DNA of 37,412 nt from Actinomycetes bacterium (GTDB lineage Bacteria; Actinomycetota; Acidimicrobiia; Acidimicrobiales; JAKAOS01): assembly GCA_021791675.1 (NCBI GenBank), contig JAJYWE010000010.1:1-37412 (forward strand), in the 5' to 3' direction. Both the position numbers and the translations under genes were made by a program. Under the pieces are notes generated by a model that had not been told where the DNA came from, ran no database searches, and saw only the letters and a list, made by a program, of their open reading frames with translations. Of the stretch, positions 24,884 to 37,385 are shown one piece after another. How positions within the stretch are numbered: position 1 is the stretch's first letter; each line of letters begins with the position of its first letter.

Positions 24884-26189
24884 GCGCTCGCAGACGGAGA
24901 CGCTGCCGGTACTCGTGCTCGCGGGCGGGACCGTGCTCGACGCGACGGGGCAACGCCGGGCAGACGTCCTGGTGCGTGACGGGAGGGTCGTCGAGGTCGC
25001 ACCGACGATCGACCCGCCTGCGGGCGCGACGGTGCTGGATGCCGGGGGTGCGCTCGTCGGGCCCGGGTTCGTGGACCTCCACGCGCACCTTCGCGAGCCC
25101 GGTGGGGAGGAGGCCGAGACGGTGGAGACGGGCGCCCGAGCCGGGGCGCTCGGCGGCTACACGGCCCTGGTCGCCATGCCGAACACGTTCCCACCGATCG
25201 ACTCGGTCGAGATGGTCCGTGCCGTGCGGCACCTGGCCCGTGGAGCCTGCACCGAGGTCGCAGTCGCCGCGACGATCACCGAGGGGCGCCGGGGGGAGCG
25301 ACTCGCCCCGCTCGCCGAGCTCGCGGCCGCTGGCGTGCGGGTCGTGACCGACGACGGCGCCGGGGTCGCCGATGCACAACTGGCCCGTCGTGCCTTCGAG
25401 TACGCAGCCCCCTTCGGGCTGGTCGTCGCCGAGCACTGCGAGGATCCCGCGCTGGCCGCCGGTGGCGTCGCACACGAGGGCGAGTGGTCAAGCCTCCTCG
25501 GGCTGGCCGGCATCCCCGCCGAGGCGGAGGAGGTCATGCTGGCGCGGGACCTCGCCCTCGCCGGGCGGAGCGGCGCCCGCTTCCACGCCCTGCACGTCTC
25601 GACGGCCGGCTCGTTGGCGCTGCTCCGCGAAGCACGCCGGCGTGGGGTCGCCGTCACGGCGGAGGTGACCCCGCATCACCTCGCACTGACCGACGCGGCG
25701 ATCGCCGGTTTCGATCCCGTGTACCGGGTCAACCCGCCGCTGCGTCCGGAGGCGGATCGCCGGGCTCTCGTGGCCGCGGTCGCCGCCGGCGAGGTGGACG
25801 CCGTGGCGACCGACCACGCGCCGCACGCGCGACACGCGAAGGAGGCGCCCTTCGCCGAGGCACCCCCCGGGATGATCGGCCTCGAGACTGCCTTCGGTGT
25901 CGCGCGGGGCGCGCTCGCCGAGCTCCCGCTCGACGTCCTGTGGGGCCTGCTCTCGTGGAAGCCAGCGGCCATCGCCGGGCTCGAGGCCCGTCACGGTGGC
26001 CCGGTTGCGCCCGGGAGGCCGGCGAACCTCTGCGTGGTCGATCCCGAGGCTCGGTGGCGGGTGGACCCGGCGGCGGGAGCGAGCCGCAGCGCCAACACTC
26101 CCTACGCGGGCTGGGAGCTCGTCGGGCGGGCTCGCCACACTGTCCTCGCAGGCGAGGTCGTGGTCCGGGACGGGGAGGCACAGCGATGA
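24876..26189 (+). CDS. pyrC: Dihydroorotase
   Basis: 437 residues, type I amidohydrolase. Closes carbamoyl-aspartate to dihydroorotate. Metal ligands are visible in DLHAHLREPG, VTDDGAGV, HCED, HALHVSTAGS and ATDHAPHA; MPNTFPPIDS and YRVNPPLRP bind the substrate. The GTG at 24876 is chosen because GGAGGAGGAC lies about eight bases before it; a GTG at 24855 is in frame but without one. It overlaps pyrB by eight bases. The C-terminal residues PYAGWELVGRARHTVLAGEVV are typical. Confidence 0.95.
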   Translation: MSERSQTETLPVLVLAGGTVLDATGQRRADVLVRDGRVVEVAPTIDPPAGATVLDAGGALVGPGFVDLHAHLREPGGEEAETVETGARAGALGGYTALVAMPNTFPPIDSVEMVRAVRHLARGACTEVAVAATITEGRRGERLAPLAELAAAGVRVVTDDGAGVADAQLARRAFEYAAPFGLVVAEHCEDPALAAGGVAHEGEWSSLLGLAGIPAEAEEVMLARDLALAGRSGARFHALHVSTAGSLALLREARRRGVAVTAEVTPHHLALTDAAIAGFDPVYRVNPPLRPEADRRALVAAVAAGEVDAVATDHAPHARHAKEAPFAEAPPGMIGLETAFGVARGALAELPLDVLWGLLSWKPAAIAGLEARHGGPVAPGRPANLCVVDPEARWRVDPAAGASRSANTPYAGWELVGRARHTVLAGEVVVRDGEAQR

Positions 26190-27345
26190 CCTTGCGAGGG
26201 GACCAGCCCGCCGGCGCCGGGGTCGTGGGCAGTGACGGCGGCGTGGGCCGTGCCGTGGCGGTTGCGGGGATGCTCGCCGTCGCAGACGGCACCACCTTCG
26301 AGGGCGAGCTGCTCGGGCCCCCGGCGACGGGGGAGCTCGTCTTCAACACGGTCCTGCAGGGCTACCAGGAGGTCCTCACCGACCCCTCCTACGCGGGTCA
26401 AGTGGTGGCCTTCACCTACCCGCACCTCGGGAACTACGGGGTCACCGCCGCCGACAACGAGGCGGCCCGGCCGTGGGTCCGGGCGGTGGTCGCGCGCGCG
26501 CTCGCCCCGCGGCCATCCAGCTGGCGGGCGACGGAGGATCTCCCGGCCTTCCTCGCTCGCTTCGGGATCCCGCTGCTCACGGGCGTCGACACCCGCCGCT
26601 TGGTGCGCCACGTCCGCAACCACGGCAGCCTCCCGGTCGCGATCGGGCCGCTCGAGGGACCCGGCGCGGCCACACCTGGCGAGCTCGTGGCCCGAGCCGC
26701 GGCGGAGCCGGGGACGACCGGTGCGGACCTCGTCGGTCTCGTCACCCGGCGGGAACGCCTCGAGCGGGGTGAGGGGCCGGTCCATCTCGTCGCGCTGGAC
26801 CTCGGCATGAAGGAGAGCATCGTCCAAGCCCTCGCTCGCCACGCCCGCTGCACCGTGGTGCCGGCGACCACGCCCGCGGCCACGGTGTTGGCGATGGCCC
26901 CGGACGGTGTCGTGCTCTCGAACGGCCCGGGAGACCCTGCGGCCCTCCCGTGGCTCGTGGCAGAGGTTCGCTCGCTGCTCGGGCGGGTGCCCGTGCTCGG
27001 CATCTGCCTCGGCCACCAGCTCCTCGCCGAGGCGCTCGGCGCCGCGACCTACAAGTTGCGCTTCGGCCATCACGGGGGGAACCACCCGGTCCTCGACCGC
27101 CGGAGCGGGAAGGTGGAGATCACGAGCCAGAACCACAACTACGCCGTCGACACCGACAGCCTTCTTGCTGCGGCGAGTGGTGCCGTCGTGACGCACGAGA
27201 ACCTGAACGACGGGGTCCTCGAGGGCTTCGAGGTCCCCGAGCTCGCCGTGACGGCGGCGCAGTACCACCCCGAGGCGGGACCGGGCCCGCACGACGGCGC
27301 GCACCTCTTCGCCGACTTCGTCGCCTCGCTCCAGGGACGGCTCTG

Positions 27346-27346
<1 letters not shown>
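26186..27346 (+). CDS. carA: Carbamoyl-phosphate synthase small subunit
   Basis: 386 residues. Class I glutamine amidotransferase supplying ammonia to CarB. The N-terminal domain has [35 protein letters not shown] and HLGNYGV. The amidase domain has the catalytic Cys in [35 protein letters not shown], and His/Glu in [16 protein letters not shown] overlaps the pyrC stop (ATGA). The first 25 residues are a Gly-rich extension. Confidence 0.97.
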
Positions 27347-30659
<3,313 letters not shown>

Positions 30660-30663
<4 letters not shown>

Positions 30664-31664
30664 GCCGCTTCGCCGGCCCGAAGCCGGAGGGGGCCGGCGG
30701 CGGGGCTCGCGTGGACCTCGCCACCCAGGTCGGGGCAGTCGCTCTCCCGAGCCCGATCTGTCTGGCCTCGGGCACGGCCGGCAGGGGCGCCGAGCTCGCG
30801 CCCTACCTCGACCTCGCACGCCTCGGGGCCGTCGTGACGAAGTCGCTCTCCGCGCGGCCCTGGCCGGGGAACCCACCGCCGCGCCTCACGCCCGCAGGAC
30901 TCGGCATGTTGAACGCGGTGGGCCTGCAGAACCCCGGGGTGGAGCAGTGGCTGGAGGAGGATCTCCCCGATCTCGAGGCGACCGGTGCACGGGTGGTTGC
31001 CAGCATCTGGGGCGAGCGCGTGGAGGACTTTGCCACCGCGGCGGCGCTGCTCCGCGGGGCGCCTCCGTGCGTCGTGGCGGTCGAGGTCAACGTGAGCTGT
31101 CCGAACCTCGCCGATCGGCGCCGGATGTTCGCCCACTCCCCGAGCGCAACGGCGGAGGCGGTCGAGGCCGCGGCGGCCTGCGGGCTCCCCCTCTGGGCGA
31201 AGCTCTCCCCGAACGTCGCCGACCTCGTGGGCATCGCGGAGGCGGCGGCGGGTGCAGGCGCCGCAGCGGTGGTGCTCGTGAACACGCTCCTCGGCATGGT
31301 GCTCGACCTCGATCGCCGCCGTCCGGTGCTCGGGCACGGCGGGGGTGGGCTCTCCGGCCCCCCCTTGCACCCGGTCGCCGTGCGGGCCGTCTTCGACGTG
31401 AGCGCGGTGCTGCCCGAGCTGCCCGTCGTCGGCGTGGGCGGGGTCCTTCGCGGCGAGGATGCGGTCGAGCTCCTCCTCGCCGGAGCGTCCGCGGTCGAGG
31501 TCGGGACGGCGTCCTTTGCGGACCCGGCCTCGGCCGAGCGCATCCAGCGCGAGACGGTTGGGTGGTGCCGCCGCCACGGGGTGGACGCCGTTCGCACACT
31601 CGTCGGCGCCGCCCACGAGGGCGCGCCCCTCGTGGATCTGGAGAAAGTCCCGGAGAATCCATGA
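30660..31664 (+). CDS. pyrD: Dihydroorotate dehydrogenase, class 1B-like
   Basis: 334 residues. FMN-binding TIM barrel that oxidises dihydroorotate to orotate. Features are [59 protein letters not shown] with the catalytic Cys, KLSPN, and [28 protein letters not shown]. The catalytic Cys (not Ser) and soluble N-terminus fit class 1B, which normally needs PyrK as Fe-S/FAD partner; pyrK is not in this window. It occupies the position where pyrF is common in actinobacteria. GTG start overlaps carB; its ATGA stop overlaps a possible mihF start. Confidence 0.92.
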
Positions 31665-31689
31665 CGCACGGGCTTGTTTCGGCTATCGT
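31661..31689 (+). promoter_or_regulatory. Leaderless-type promoter for mihF
   Basis: ATGACG (31661-31666) resembles the -35 TTGACA, TATCGT (31684-31689) fits the -10 TANNNT, and the spacer is exactly 17 bases. Seven bases follow before ATG 31697, the distance at which the transcript would begin at or near the start codon. No ribosome site precedes that ATG, which agrees with a leaderless message. Confidence 0.5.
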
Positions 31690-31696
31690 CCTCGAC

Positions 31697-32017
31697 ATGC
31701 CTTTGCCTCCCACTCTCTCACCCGACCAGCGGAAGGCCGCACTGGAGAAGGCCGCGCAGGCGCGACGCGCCCGGGCGGAGCTCAAGGAGAAGCTGAAGTC
31801 GGGGACGATCAGCCTCCCCGAGCTGCTCTCGCGTGCAGGCTCTGACGAGCTCGTCGGCAAGATGAAGGTCGTGTCGGTCCTCGAGTCGCTCCCCGGTGTC
31901 GGCAAGGTGAAGGCGCGCCGGATCATGGAGCAGATCGGGATCAGCGAGACCCGTCGCCTGCAGGGCCTCGGCTCCAACCAGCGCGAGCGGCTCATCGAGG
32001 GCACGGCACGCCACTGA
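31697..32017 (+). CDS. mihF: Actinobacterial integration host factor mIHF
   Basis: 106 residues. Nucleoid-associated DNA-binding protein unique to actinobacteria. The N-terminal helix LSPDQRKAALEKAAQARRARAELKEKLKSG is basic and long, the C-terminal part holds a helix-two-turn-helix: LESLPGVGKVKARRIMEQIGISETRRLQGLGSNQRERLI. ATG 31697 matches family N-termini (MPLPPTLSPDQ). An in-frame ATG at 31661, overlapping the pyrD stop, would add 12 residues. Both could be used, one through operon coupling and one from the leaderless promoter. Confidence 0.93.
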   Translation: MPLPPTLSPDQRKAALEKAAQARRARAELKEKLKSGTISLPELLSRAGSDELVGKMKVVSVLESLPGVGKVKARRIMEQIGISETRRLQGLGSNQRERLIEGTARH

Positions 32018-32643
32018 TCTTCGTCGTCTCCGGTCCCGGGGGCGTCGGAAAGGGAACGCTGGTCCGCCAGCTCGTCGAGCGCGACCCGTCGCTCTGGCTC
32101 TCGAGGTCGTGGACGACGAGGACCCGCCGGCCGGGCGAGGATCCCAACGCGTACGTCTTCGTCGACGAGGCGACCTTCGAGGCCAAGCGGGCCGCGGGAG
32201 GGTTCCTCGAGTGGGCGGAGTTCCTCGGTCGGCGTTACGGGACGCCGTCGCCTGACCCTCCGGCGGGTGCGGACGTCCTTCTCGAGATCGACCTCCAGGG
32301 TGCCCAGCAGGTGCGTCGACACCGACCCGACGCGACCATCGTGCTGGTGGTCGCGCCGAGCATCGAGGAACAACAGGCGCGCCTGGTCGGCCGCGGCGAC
32401 GACGACTCGCACGTCGCCGAGCGACTCCGGATCGGCCGGGCAGAGGAGCGCGAAGGTCGGTCGCTCGCCGACCATGTCGTGGTGAACGACGAGATGGAGC
32501 GGGCGCTCGGCGAGCTCCAGCGCATCGTCGAAGCGGTGCGCGCCACGCGGGCCGGGCAGGGGGGCAGCGTGGCGGCGGCGCAGAGGGATGAAGGGGGCAG
32601 CCTCCTCGGCGAGCCGCACACCGGGGACCGGCGGCTAACCTGA
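32014..32643 (+). CDS. gmk: Guanylate kinase with CTG (non-ATG) start
   Basis: About 209 residues. Phosphorylates GMP to GDP. The P-loop VSGPGGVGKGT opens at residue 5; LSRSWTTRTRRPGEDPNAYVFVD, FLEWAEFLGRRYGTP and DVLLEIDLQGAQQVR bind GMP. The frame has a TGA at 31843-31845 and, from there to a GTG at 32311, no ATG, GTG or TTG codon. The conserved protein begins at 32017, so initiation must use the CTG at 32014 (overlapping the mihF TGA as CTGA) or another rare codon such as ATC 32017. I chose CTG by analogy with GTGA/ATGA overlaps elsewhere here. The tail after residue 180 is Gly/Ser-rich. Confidence 0.9.
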   Translation: MIFVVSGPGGVGKGTLVRQLVERDPSLWLSRSWTTRTRRPGEDPNAYVFVDEATFEAKRAAGGFLEWAEFLGRRYGTPSPDPPAGADVLLEIDLQGAQQVRRHRPDATIVLVVAPSIEEQQARLVGRGDDDSHVAERLRIGRAEEREGRSLADHVVVNDEMERALGELQRIVEAVRATRAGQGGSVAAAQRDEGGSLLGEPHTGDRRLT

Positions 32644-32679
32644 GGCTGCTCACTGCAGCCGTGCCGAACCGGGAGACCC

Positions 32680-33111
32680 ATGCCGCAGAATCGCTCGACG
32701 ATGATCGACCCGCCGATCGAGGCGCTCCTCGATCGAGTCGACTCGAAGTTCACGCTCGTGACGTTGGCCTCCAAGCGCGCTCGGCAGATCAACTCCTACT
32801 TCAACCAGCTCGGCGAGGGCCTCGGGGCGATCGTGCCGCCCCAGGTGCCGTCGCTCGCGCGAAAGCCCCTCAGTATCGCGCTCGAAGAGATCGCTGCGGG
32901 CAAGATCGTGGCCGTGCACCCGCCCGAGGTCGACGAGGAGTCCGAGGTGGCGGACGAGGTCCCGTTCGAGGCGGTCCAGTTCGAGGCTCGCGAGTCCGGG
33001 GCCGGCGAGGACGAGGCGTTCCCTGGCGCCGCCGTCGGTCTCGAAGCCGTTGCAGACGCCCCCCCCGCCGATCCGGCAGCGGACGGCGACGACGGCGGAG
33101 TGACGGCCTGA
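32680..33111 (+). CDS. rpoZ: RNA polymerase omega subunit
   Basis: 143 residues. Omega clamps beta-prime during assembly of RNA polymerase. The core is [35 protein letters not shown] and [15 protein letters not shown]. An acidic, Ala/Pro-rich tail of about 60 residues follows, longer than in most omegas, with many Glu/Asp and ending [11 protein letters not shown] 32680 has GGGAG upstream. Its stop overlaps the coaBC CTG. Confidence 0.94.
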   Translation: MPQNRSTMIDPPIEALLDRVDSKFTLVTLASKRARQINSYFNQLGEGLGAIVPPQVPSLARKPLSIALEEIAAGKIVAVHPPEVDEESEVADEVPFEAVQFEARESGAGEDEAFPGAAVGLEAVADAPPADPAADGDDGGVTA

Positions 33112-34346
33112 GCGATCCGGGCGCCGGGCAGTCGCGCCCGGGCTCTCCCTCGGCCGGCCTCGCCGGGCGGACCATCGTCCTCGGCGTAGGCGGCGGTATC
33201 GCCGCCTACAAGGCCGTCGAAGTCGCACGGCGGCTGGTCGACGCCGGGGCGGTCGTGCTGCCGGTGCTGACCGAGGCGGCACAGCACTTCGTCGGCGCAG
33301 TGACGTTCTCGGCACTTGCGAGCGAGCCCGTGGCGTCCTCGTTGTGGCAGGCGAGCGATCCGATCCCGCACACCCGGCTCGGCCAGCGCGCCGACGCGGT
33401 GCTCGTCTGCCCAGCAACGGCTGACCTGCTCGCGCGCTACGCGCACGGCCTCGCGGACGACCTGCTCGCCGCGACCCTGCTCGCGACGCGCGCACCGGTC
33501 GTCGTCGCGCCGGCGATGCACGCCGAGATGCTGGAGCACCCGGCGGTCGTCGCGAACCTGGCGCTCTTGGCCTCCCGGGGGGTCGGCGTGGTGCCGGCGG
33601 GGACGGGTCGGCTGGCGGGTGGTGACGTCGGGAGTGGCCGGCTCGCGGAGCCTGCGGACATCGTCGCCGCGGTCGCGGGCTTGTTCCACCCGCGGGATCT
33701 CGCGGGCAAACGAGTGGTGGTCAGCGCGGGCGGGACCCGGGAGCCGCTCGACCCCGTCCGGTTCCTCGGGAACCGCTCCTCGGGGCGCCAAGGTCATGCG
33801 CTTGCCGAGGCGGCAGCCGCGCGGGGGGCGGCGGTCACCCTCGTCACCTCCTCCTCGCTACCGCCCCCCCCGGGCATCGACGCCGTGGTCCGTTTCACGA
33901 CGACGGCGGAGCTCGAAGCTGCCCTCCTCGAGACCGTCGTGGACGCAGACGTCGTGGTCATGGCCGCCGCCGTCGCGGACTTCCGGCCCCGGACGGTGGC
34001 TGCCGAGAAGCTCCACCGTGCCGACGGCCTGGTCTCACTCGAGCTCGAGCCGACGCCCGACATCCTCGCCGCGCTGGCGGGCAAGCGCCGGGCGGGCCAG
34101 CTCTTCGTGGGTTTCGCGGCCGAGACCGCCGCGGCGGTGGCGCGAGCCCAGGAGAAGCTCGCAGCGAAGGGGGTGGACCTCGTCGTGGCGAACGACGTGA
34201 CGGAGGAGGGGGCTGGTTTCGAGGTGGAGACCAACCACGTCGTGATCGTGTCCCGAGCCGGTGTCGTCGCGGAGGTCGGGCCGGCGCCCAAGCGAGTGGT
34301 GGCGGATGCCGTGCTGGACGTGATCTCGGCGCACCTGGCAACGTAG
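33108..34346 (+). CDS. coaBC: CoaBC (phosphopantothenoylcysteine synthetase/decarboxylase), CTG start
   Basis: 412 residues from CTG 33108. Two steps of CoA synthesis. CoaC half: [68 protein letters not shown]. CoaB half from about residue 200: [54 protein letters not shown]. The flap motif ACGD of E. coli CoaC reads AGGD here (GGT instead of TGT). There is no ATG, GTG or TTG in this frame from 32661, before the whole rpoZ gene, until well past the FMN loop. The CTG overlapping the rpoZ TGA (CTGA) is therefore the best start. Confidence 0.92.
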   Translation: MSDPGAGQSRPGSPSAGLAGRTIVLGVGGGIAAYKAVEVARRLVDAGAVVLPVLTEAAQHFVGAVTFSALASEPVASSLWQASDPIPHTRLGQRADAVLVCPATADLLARYAHGLADDLLAATLLATRAPVVVAPAMHAEMLEHPAVVANLALLASRGVGVVPAGTGRLAGGDVGSGRLAEPADIVAAVAGLFHPRDLAGKRVVVSAGGTREPLDPVRFLGNRSSGRQGHALAEAAAARGAAVTLVTSSSLPPPPGIDAVVRFTTTAELEAALLETVVDADVVVMAAAVADFRPRTVAAEKLHRADGLVSLELEPTPDILAALAGKRRAGQLFVGFAAETAAAVARAQEKLAAKGVDLVVANDVTEEGAGFEVETNHVVIVSRAGVVAEVGPAPKRVVADAVLDVISAHLAT

Positions 34347-34350
34347 AGGG

Positions 34351-35544
34351 ATGCGCCGCCACACCTTCACCTCGGAGTCCGTCACCGAGGGTCACCCCGA
34401 CAAGCTCGCCGACCAGGTCTCCGACGCGATCCTCGACGCGATCCTCGCGGAGGACCCGATGGGGCGGGTCGCCTGCGAGACCCTGCTCACCACCGGGCTC
34501 GTCGTCGTCGCCGGCGAGATCTCCACCAGCGCGTACGTCGAGATCCCCCGCCTGGTGCGCCGGACCATCTGCGACGCCGGCTACGACCGCGAGGCCTTCG
34601 GCTTCGATGGGAACACCTGCGGGGTCGTGGTCTCCATCGACGAGCAGTCCCCGGACATCGACCAGGGCGTCTCGGCAGCCTGGGAGCTGCGCAGCGGCCG
34701 CGGTGGGGAGGACGTCCTGAACGCCCAGGGGGCGGGCGACCAGGGGATGGTCTTCGGCTACGCCTGTGACGAGACGCCGGATCTGATGCCCCTGCCGATC
34801 TGGCTCGCGCATCGCCTTGCCCAGCGTCTCGCAGAGGTCCGCCGCGCCGGCGTGCTCCCGTACCTCCGTCCCGACGGCAAGACCCAGGTGACCGTGGCCT
34901 ACGAGGACGGCGCGCCGAAGGCGCTCACGACCGTGCTCATCTCCACGCAGCACCAGCCCGGCATCGACATCGAGACCCTGCTGCTGCCCGACCTGCGTGA
35001 GCACGTGGTCAACCCGCTGCTCCCGCCGGACCTCGACACGAGCGGGCTCACCATCCTCGCGAACCCGACCGGCCGCTTCGAGCTCGGGGGTCCACGCGCC
35101 GACACGGGCCTCACCGGCCGCAAGATCATCGTGGACACCTACGGTGGCGCCGCCCGCCATGGGGGGGGCGCGTTCTCCGGCAAGGACCCCTCGAAGGTGG
35201 ACCGGTCGGCGGCGTATGCCGCACGCTGGGTGGCGAAGCACGTCGTCGCTGCAGGGGCGGCCCGGCGCTGCGAGCTGCAGGTCGCCTATGCGATCGGCGT
35301 CGCTCGGCCGGTGTCGGTCATGCTCGACACCTTCGGTACCGAAGAGGTGGACCCGCTGCGCCTCGAGAAGGTCGTGACGGAGCTGTTCGACCTGCGGCCG
35401 GCGGCGATCATCGAGCAGCTCGACCTTCGGAGGCCCGTCTACCGCCGGACGGCCACCTACGGGCACTTCGGCCGGTCGCCGAAGGAGTTCACCTGGGAGA
35501 GCACGCCCCACGTGGCGGAGCTCCGCCAGGCGCTCGGCCTCTGA
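34351..35544 (+). CDS. metK: S-adenosylmethionine synthetase
   Basis: 397 residues. Makes SAM from methionine and ATP, and supplies the cofactor used by the radical SAM protein upstream. Motifs are [71 protein letters not shown] and [22 protein letters not shown] 34351 lies five bases after the coaBC stop, with AGAGGG adjacent to it, too close for an ideal ribosome site. Its stop overlaps the possible priA CTG. No SAM riboswitch is seen in front. Confidence 0.98.
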   Translation: MRRHTFTSESVTEGHPDKLADQVSDAILDAILAEDPMGRVACETLLTTGLVVVAGEISTSAYVEIPRLVRRTICDAGYDREAFGFDGNTCGVVVSIDEQSPDIDQGVSAAWELRSGRGGEDVLNAQGAGDQGMVFGYACDETPDLMPLPIWLAHRLAQRLAEVRRAGVLPYLRPDGKTQVTVAYEDGAPKALTTVLISTQHQPGIDIETLLLPDLREHVVNPLLPPDLDTSGLTILANPTGRFELGGPRADTGLTGRKIIVDTYGGAARHGGGAFSGKDPSKVDRSAAYAARWVAKHVVAAGAARRCELQVAYAIGVARPVSVMLDTFGTEEVDPLRLEKVVTELFDLRPAAIIEQLDLRRPVYRRTATYGHFGRSPKEFTWESTPHVAELRQALGL

Positions 35545-37385
35545 ACGACGCCCCGGAGGCGGGCGGCACCCCGGGAGGCGGCGAAGCCCCGCGCACCGTC
35601 CGGGTGCTGCCGGAGCGGGGCCCGGGTGGGAAGGCGTTCGACTACGCAGTGCCGGAGTCGTTCGGCCTGCCCGAGCCCGGGCGGCGCGTGCGCGTCCCGC
35701 TCGGCCGGCGAAGCGTCGGGGGGTGGGTGCTCGGCCCGGGCGGCGACGGGGGAGGGCATCGGCTGCGCCCGCTCGCGGGGGACCGGGGGCTCGGGCCGGC
35801 TCCCGAGGTCGTCGCGCTCACGGCGTGGGCCGCGTGGCGGTGGGCGGGTCGACGCGAGGCCTTCCTCGTCGCGGCGTCGCCGCCACGCCTGGTCCGGAGC
35901 CTGCCCGAGCCCGCCCGAGCCGGGGACATCCCACGCGCGGCGGCCCGAGCGGCTGGCCCGATCGTCGCTGGCCGTCCCGAGCTCGGCCCACGTCTCGCCG
36001 AGGCGCTGCGCTCCCGGGCGGCCGTGGCGCGAGTCGGACCGGCCAGCCCTGCGTGGCCGTGGCTGCTCGGAGCCCTCGCGTCGCTCGCACCGGGGCGCTC
36101 GGCGCTGGTCCTCGTGCCGTCGCTCGCCGGCGCGGCGCGGGTCCATCGGACACTCGTCGCGGCCGGGATCCCTGCCGCGCACCTGCCGGACGGCTGGGCA
36201 GCGGCGGCCGCCGGCGGGAGGGTCGTGGTGGGGAGCCGAGCGGGCGCGCTCGGGCCCTGCCCGGACCTCGGGCTCGTGGTCGTCCTCGACGCGCACGACG
36301 AGGGTTTCGTGGAGACCCGGGCCCCCACCTGGGACGCCGTCGCCCTGTCGCGGGCCCGCGCTGCGAGAGCCGGGGCGGCGTGGCTCGCGGTGTCGGCCTG
36401 CCCGACCGTCGAGCTCCTTGCCGGCGCCACGCTCGTCGCCGAGGAGCGGGCCCGAGAGCGTGGGGGCTGGGCCCCGCTCGAGGTCGTCGACCTGCGCGAG
36501 GTCGACCCTCGCCAGGGTCTGCTCACCCGTCGCGTCGTGGAGCTCGCACGCCAGGCCACCTCGGACCGTCCGCTCCGCTGCGTGCTGAACCGCACGGGGC
36601 GCGCTCGCGTGCTGTGCTGCGCGGCGTGTCGCGAGCCGGTGCGCTGCGAGGCGTGCGGCACTCCCCTCGAAGAGGACACCTGCGCCGGCCTCCGCTGCCC
36701 CGGCTGCGGCGCTCGCCGCCCCGGTGTCTGCGCCGCCTGCGGTGCGACGAAGCTCAGCCGCCGGCGGCCGGGGGTCGCTCGGCTGGCCGAAGAGCTCGCG
36801 ACGCTCGCGGGCCGCCCGGTGGTGGAGGTCACGGCGAGCACCCCGCCCGGAGCCGAGCGCAACGCCGCGGTCGTCGTCGGGACGGAGGCGGTCCTGCACC
36901 GGGCCGAGGCGGCGGACGCCGAGGAGGGTCGCCGGACCCCCGGTGACGTCGCGCTCCTGGACCTCGACACCGAGCTGCTCGGGGCGCGCCTCCGGGCTGC
37001 GGAGGAGGCGCTCGCGCTGGTCGCTCGCGCAGCGCGTGTCGCGGGCGGGCGCGAACGGGGGTGCCGGGTCCTCGTCCAGACCTCCCTCCCGGGCCACGAG
37101 GTGGTGCGCGCCGCCCAGCGGGGCGAGCCCGGCCTGGTCACCGCCAGCGAGGAGCCGAGGCGATCGCTGCTGCGCCTACCGCCCCACTCGGCGCTCGCGT
37201 CGGTGACCGGCCCGCTGGCCGCCGCCTGGACGGTACCGCTCCAGCCGCCGATCGAGGTCGTGCCGGCTGCGGGAGGTCGGATGCTCGTGCGCGCACCCGA
37301 CGTCGAGACGCTCTGCAACGCCCTCGAGGGCCTCGGCCAGCTCCCCGTGGGGGTTCGGGTCGAGGTCGACCCGCGGCGGATCTGA
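35541..37385 (+). CDS. priA: PriA-like primosomal protein without ATPase motifs
   Basis: 614 residues from CTG 35541 (CTGA with the metK stop), or 593 from GTG 35604. N-terminal 3'-DNA-binding domain is [22 protein letters not shown] and [15 protein letters not shown]. The helicase core is degraded: no GxxGxGKT/S P-loop, and the DEAH position reads DAHD. Zinc cysteines remain in [35 protein letters not shown]. Loss of helicase motifs is typical of actinobacterial PriA. The CTG start keeps RTVRVLPE, the first strand, which the GTG start would cut; no ATG/GTG/TTG lies in frame upstream. Confidence 0.88.
   Translation: MNDAPEAGGTPGGGEAPRTVRVLPERGPGGKAFDYAVPESFGLPEPGRRVRVPLGRRSVGGWVLGPGGDGGGHRLRPLAGDRGLGPAPEVVALTAWAAWRWAGRREAFLVAASPPRLVRSLPEPARAGDIPRAAARAAGPIVAGRPELGPRLAEALRSRAAVARVGPASPAWPWLLGALASLAPGRSALVLVPSLAGAARVHRTLVAAGIPAAHLPDGWAAAAAGGRVVVGSRAGALGPCPDLGLVVVLDAHDEGFVETRAPTWDAVALSRARAARAGAAWLAVSACPTVELLAGATLVAEERARERGGWAPLEVVDLREVDPRQGLLTRRVVELARQATSDRPLRCVLNRTGRARVLCCAACREPVRCEACGTPLEEDTCAGLRCPGCGARRPGVCAACGATKLSRRRPGVARLAEELATLAGRPVVEVTASTPPGAERNAAVVVGTEAVLHRAEAADAEEGRRTPGDVALLDLDTELLGARLRAAEEALALVARAARVAGGRERGCRVLVQTSLPGHEVVRAAQRGEPGLVTASEEPRRSLLRLPPHSALASVTGPLAAAWTVPLQPPIEVVPAAGGRMLVRAPDVETLCNALEGLGQLPVGVRVEVDPRRI

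Noticed and set aside
32661-33107. coaBC starting at GTG 32661
   Set aside because: The frame there crosses all of rpoZ and its product is low-complexity Arg/Gly; CoaBC homology begins only after the rpoZ stop.
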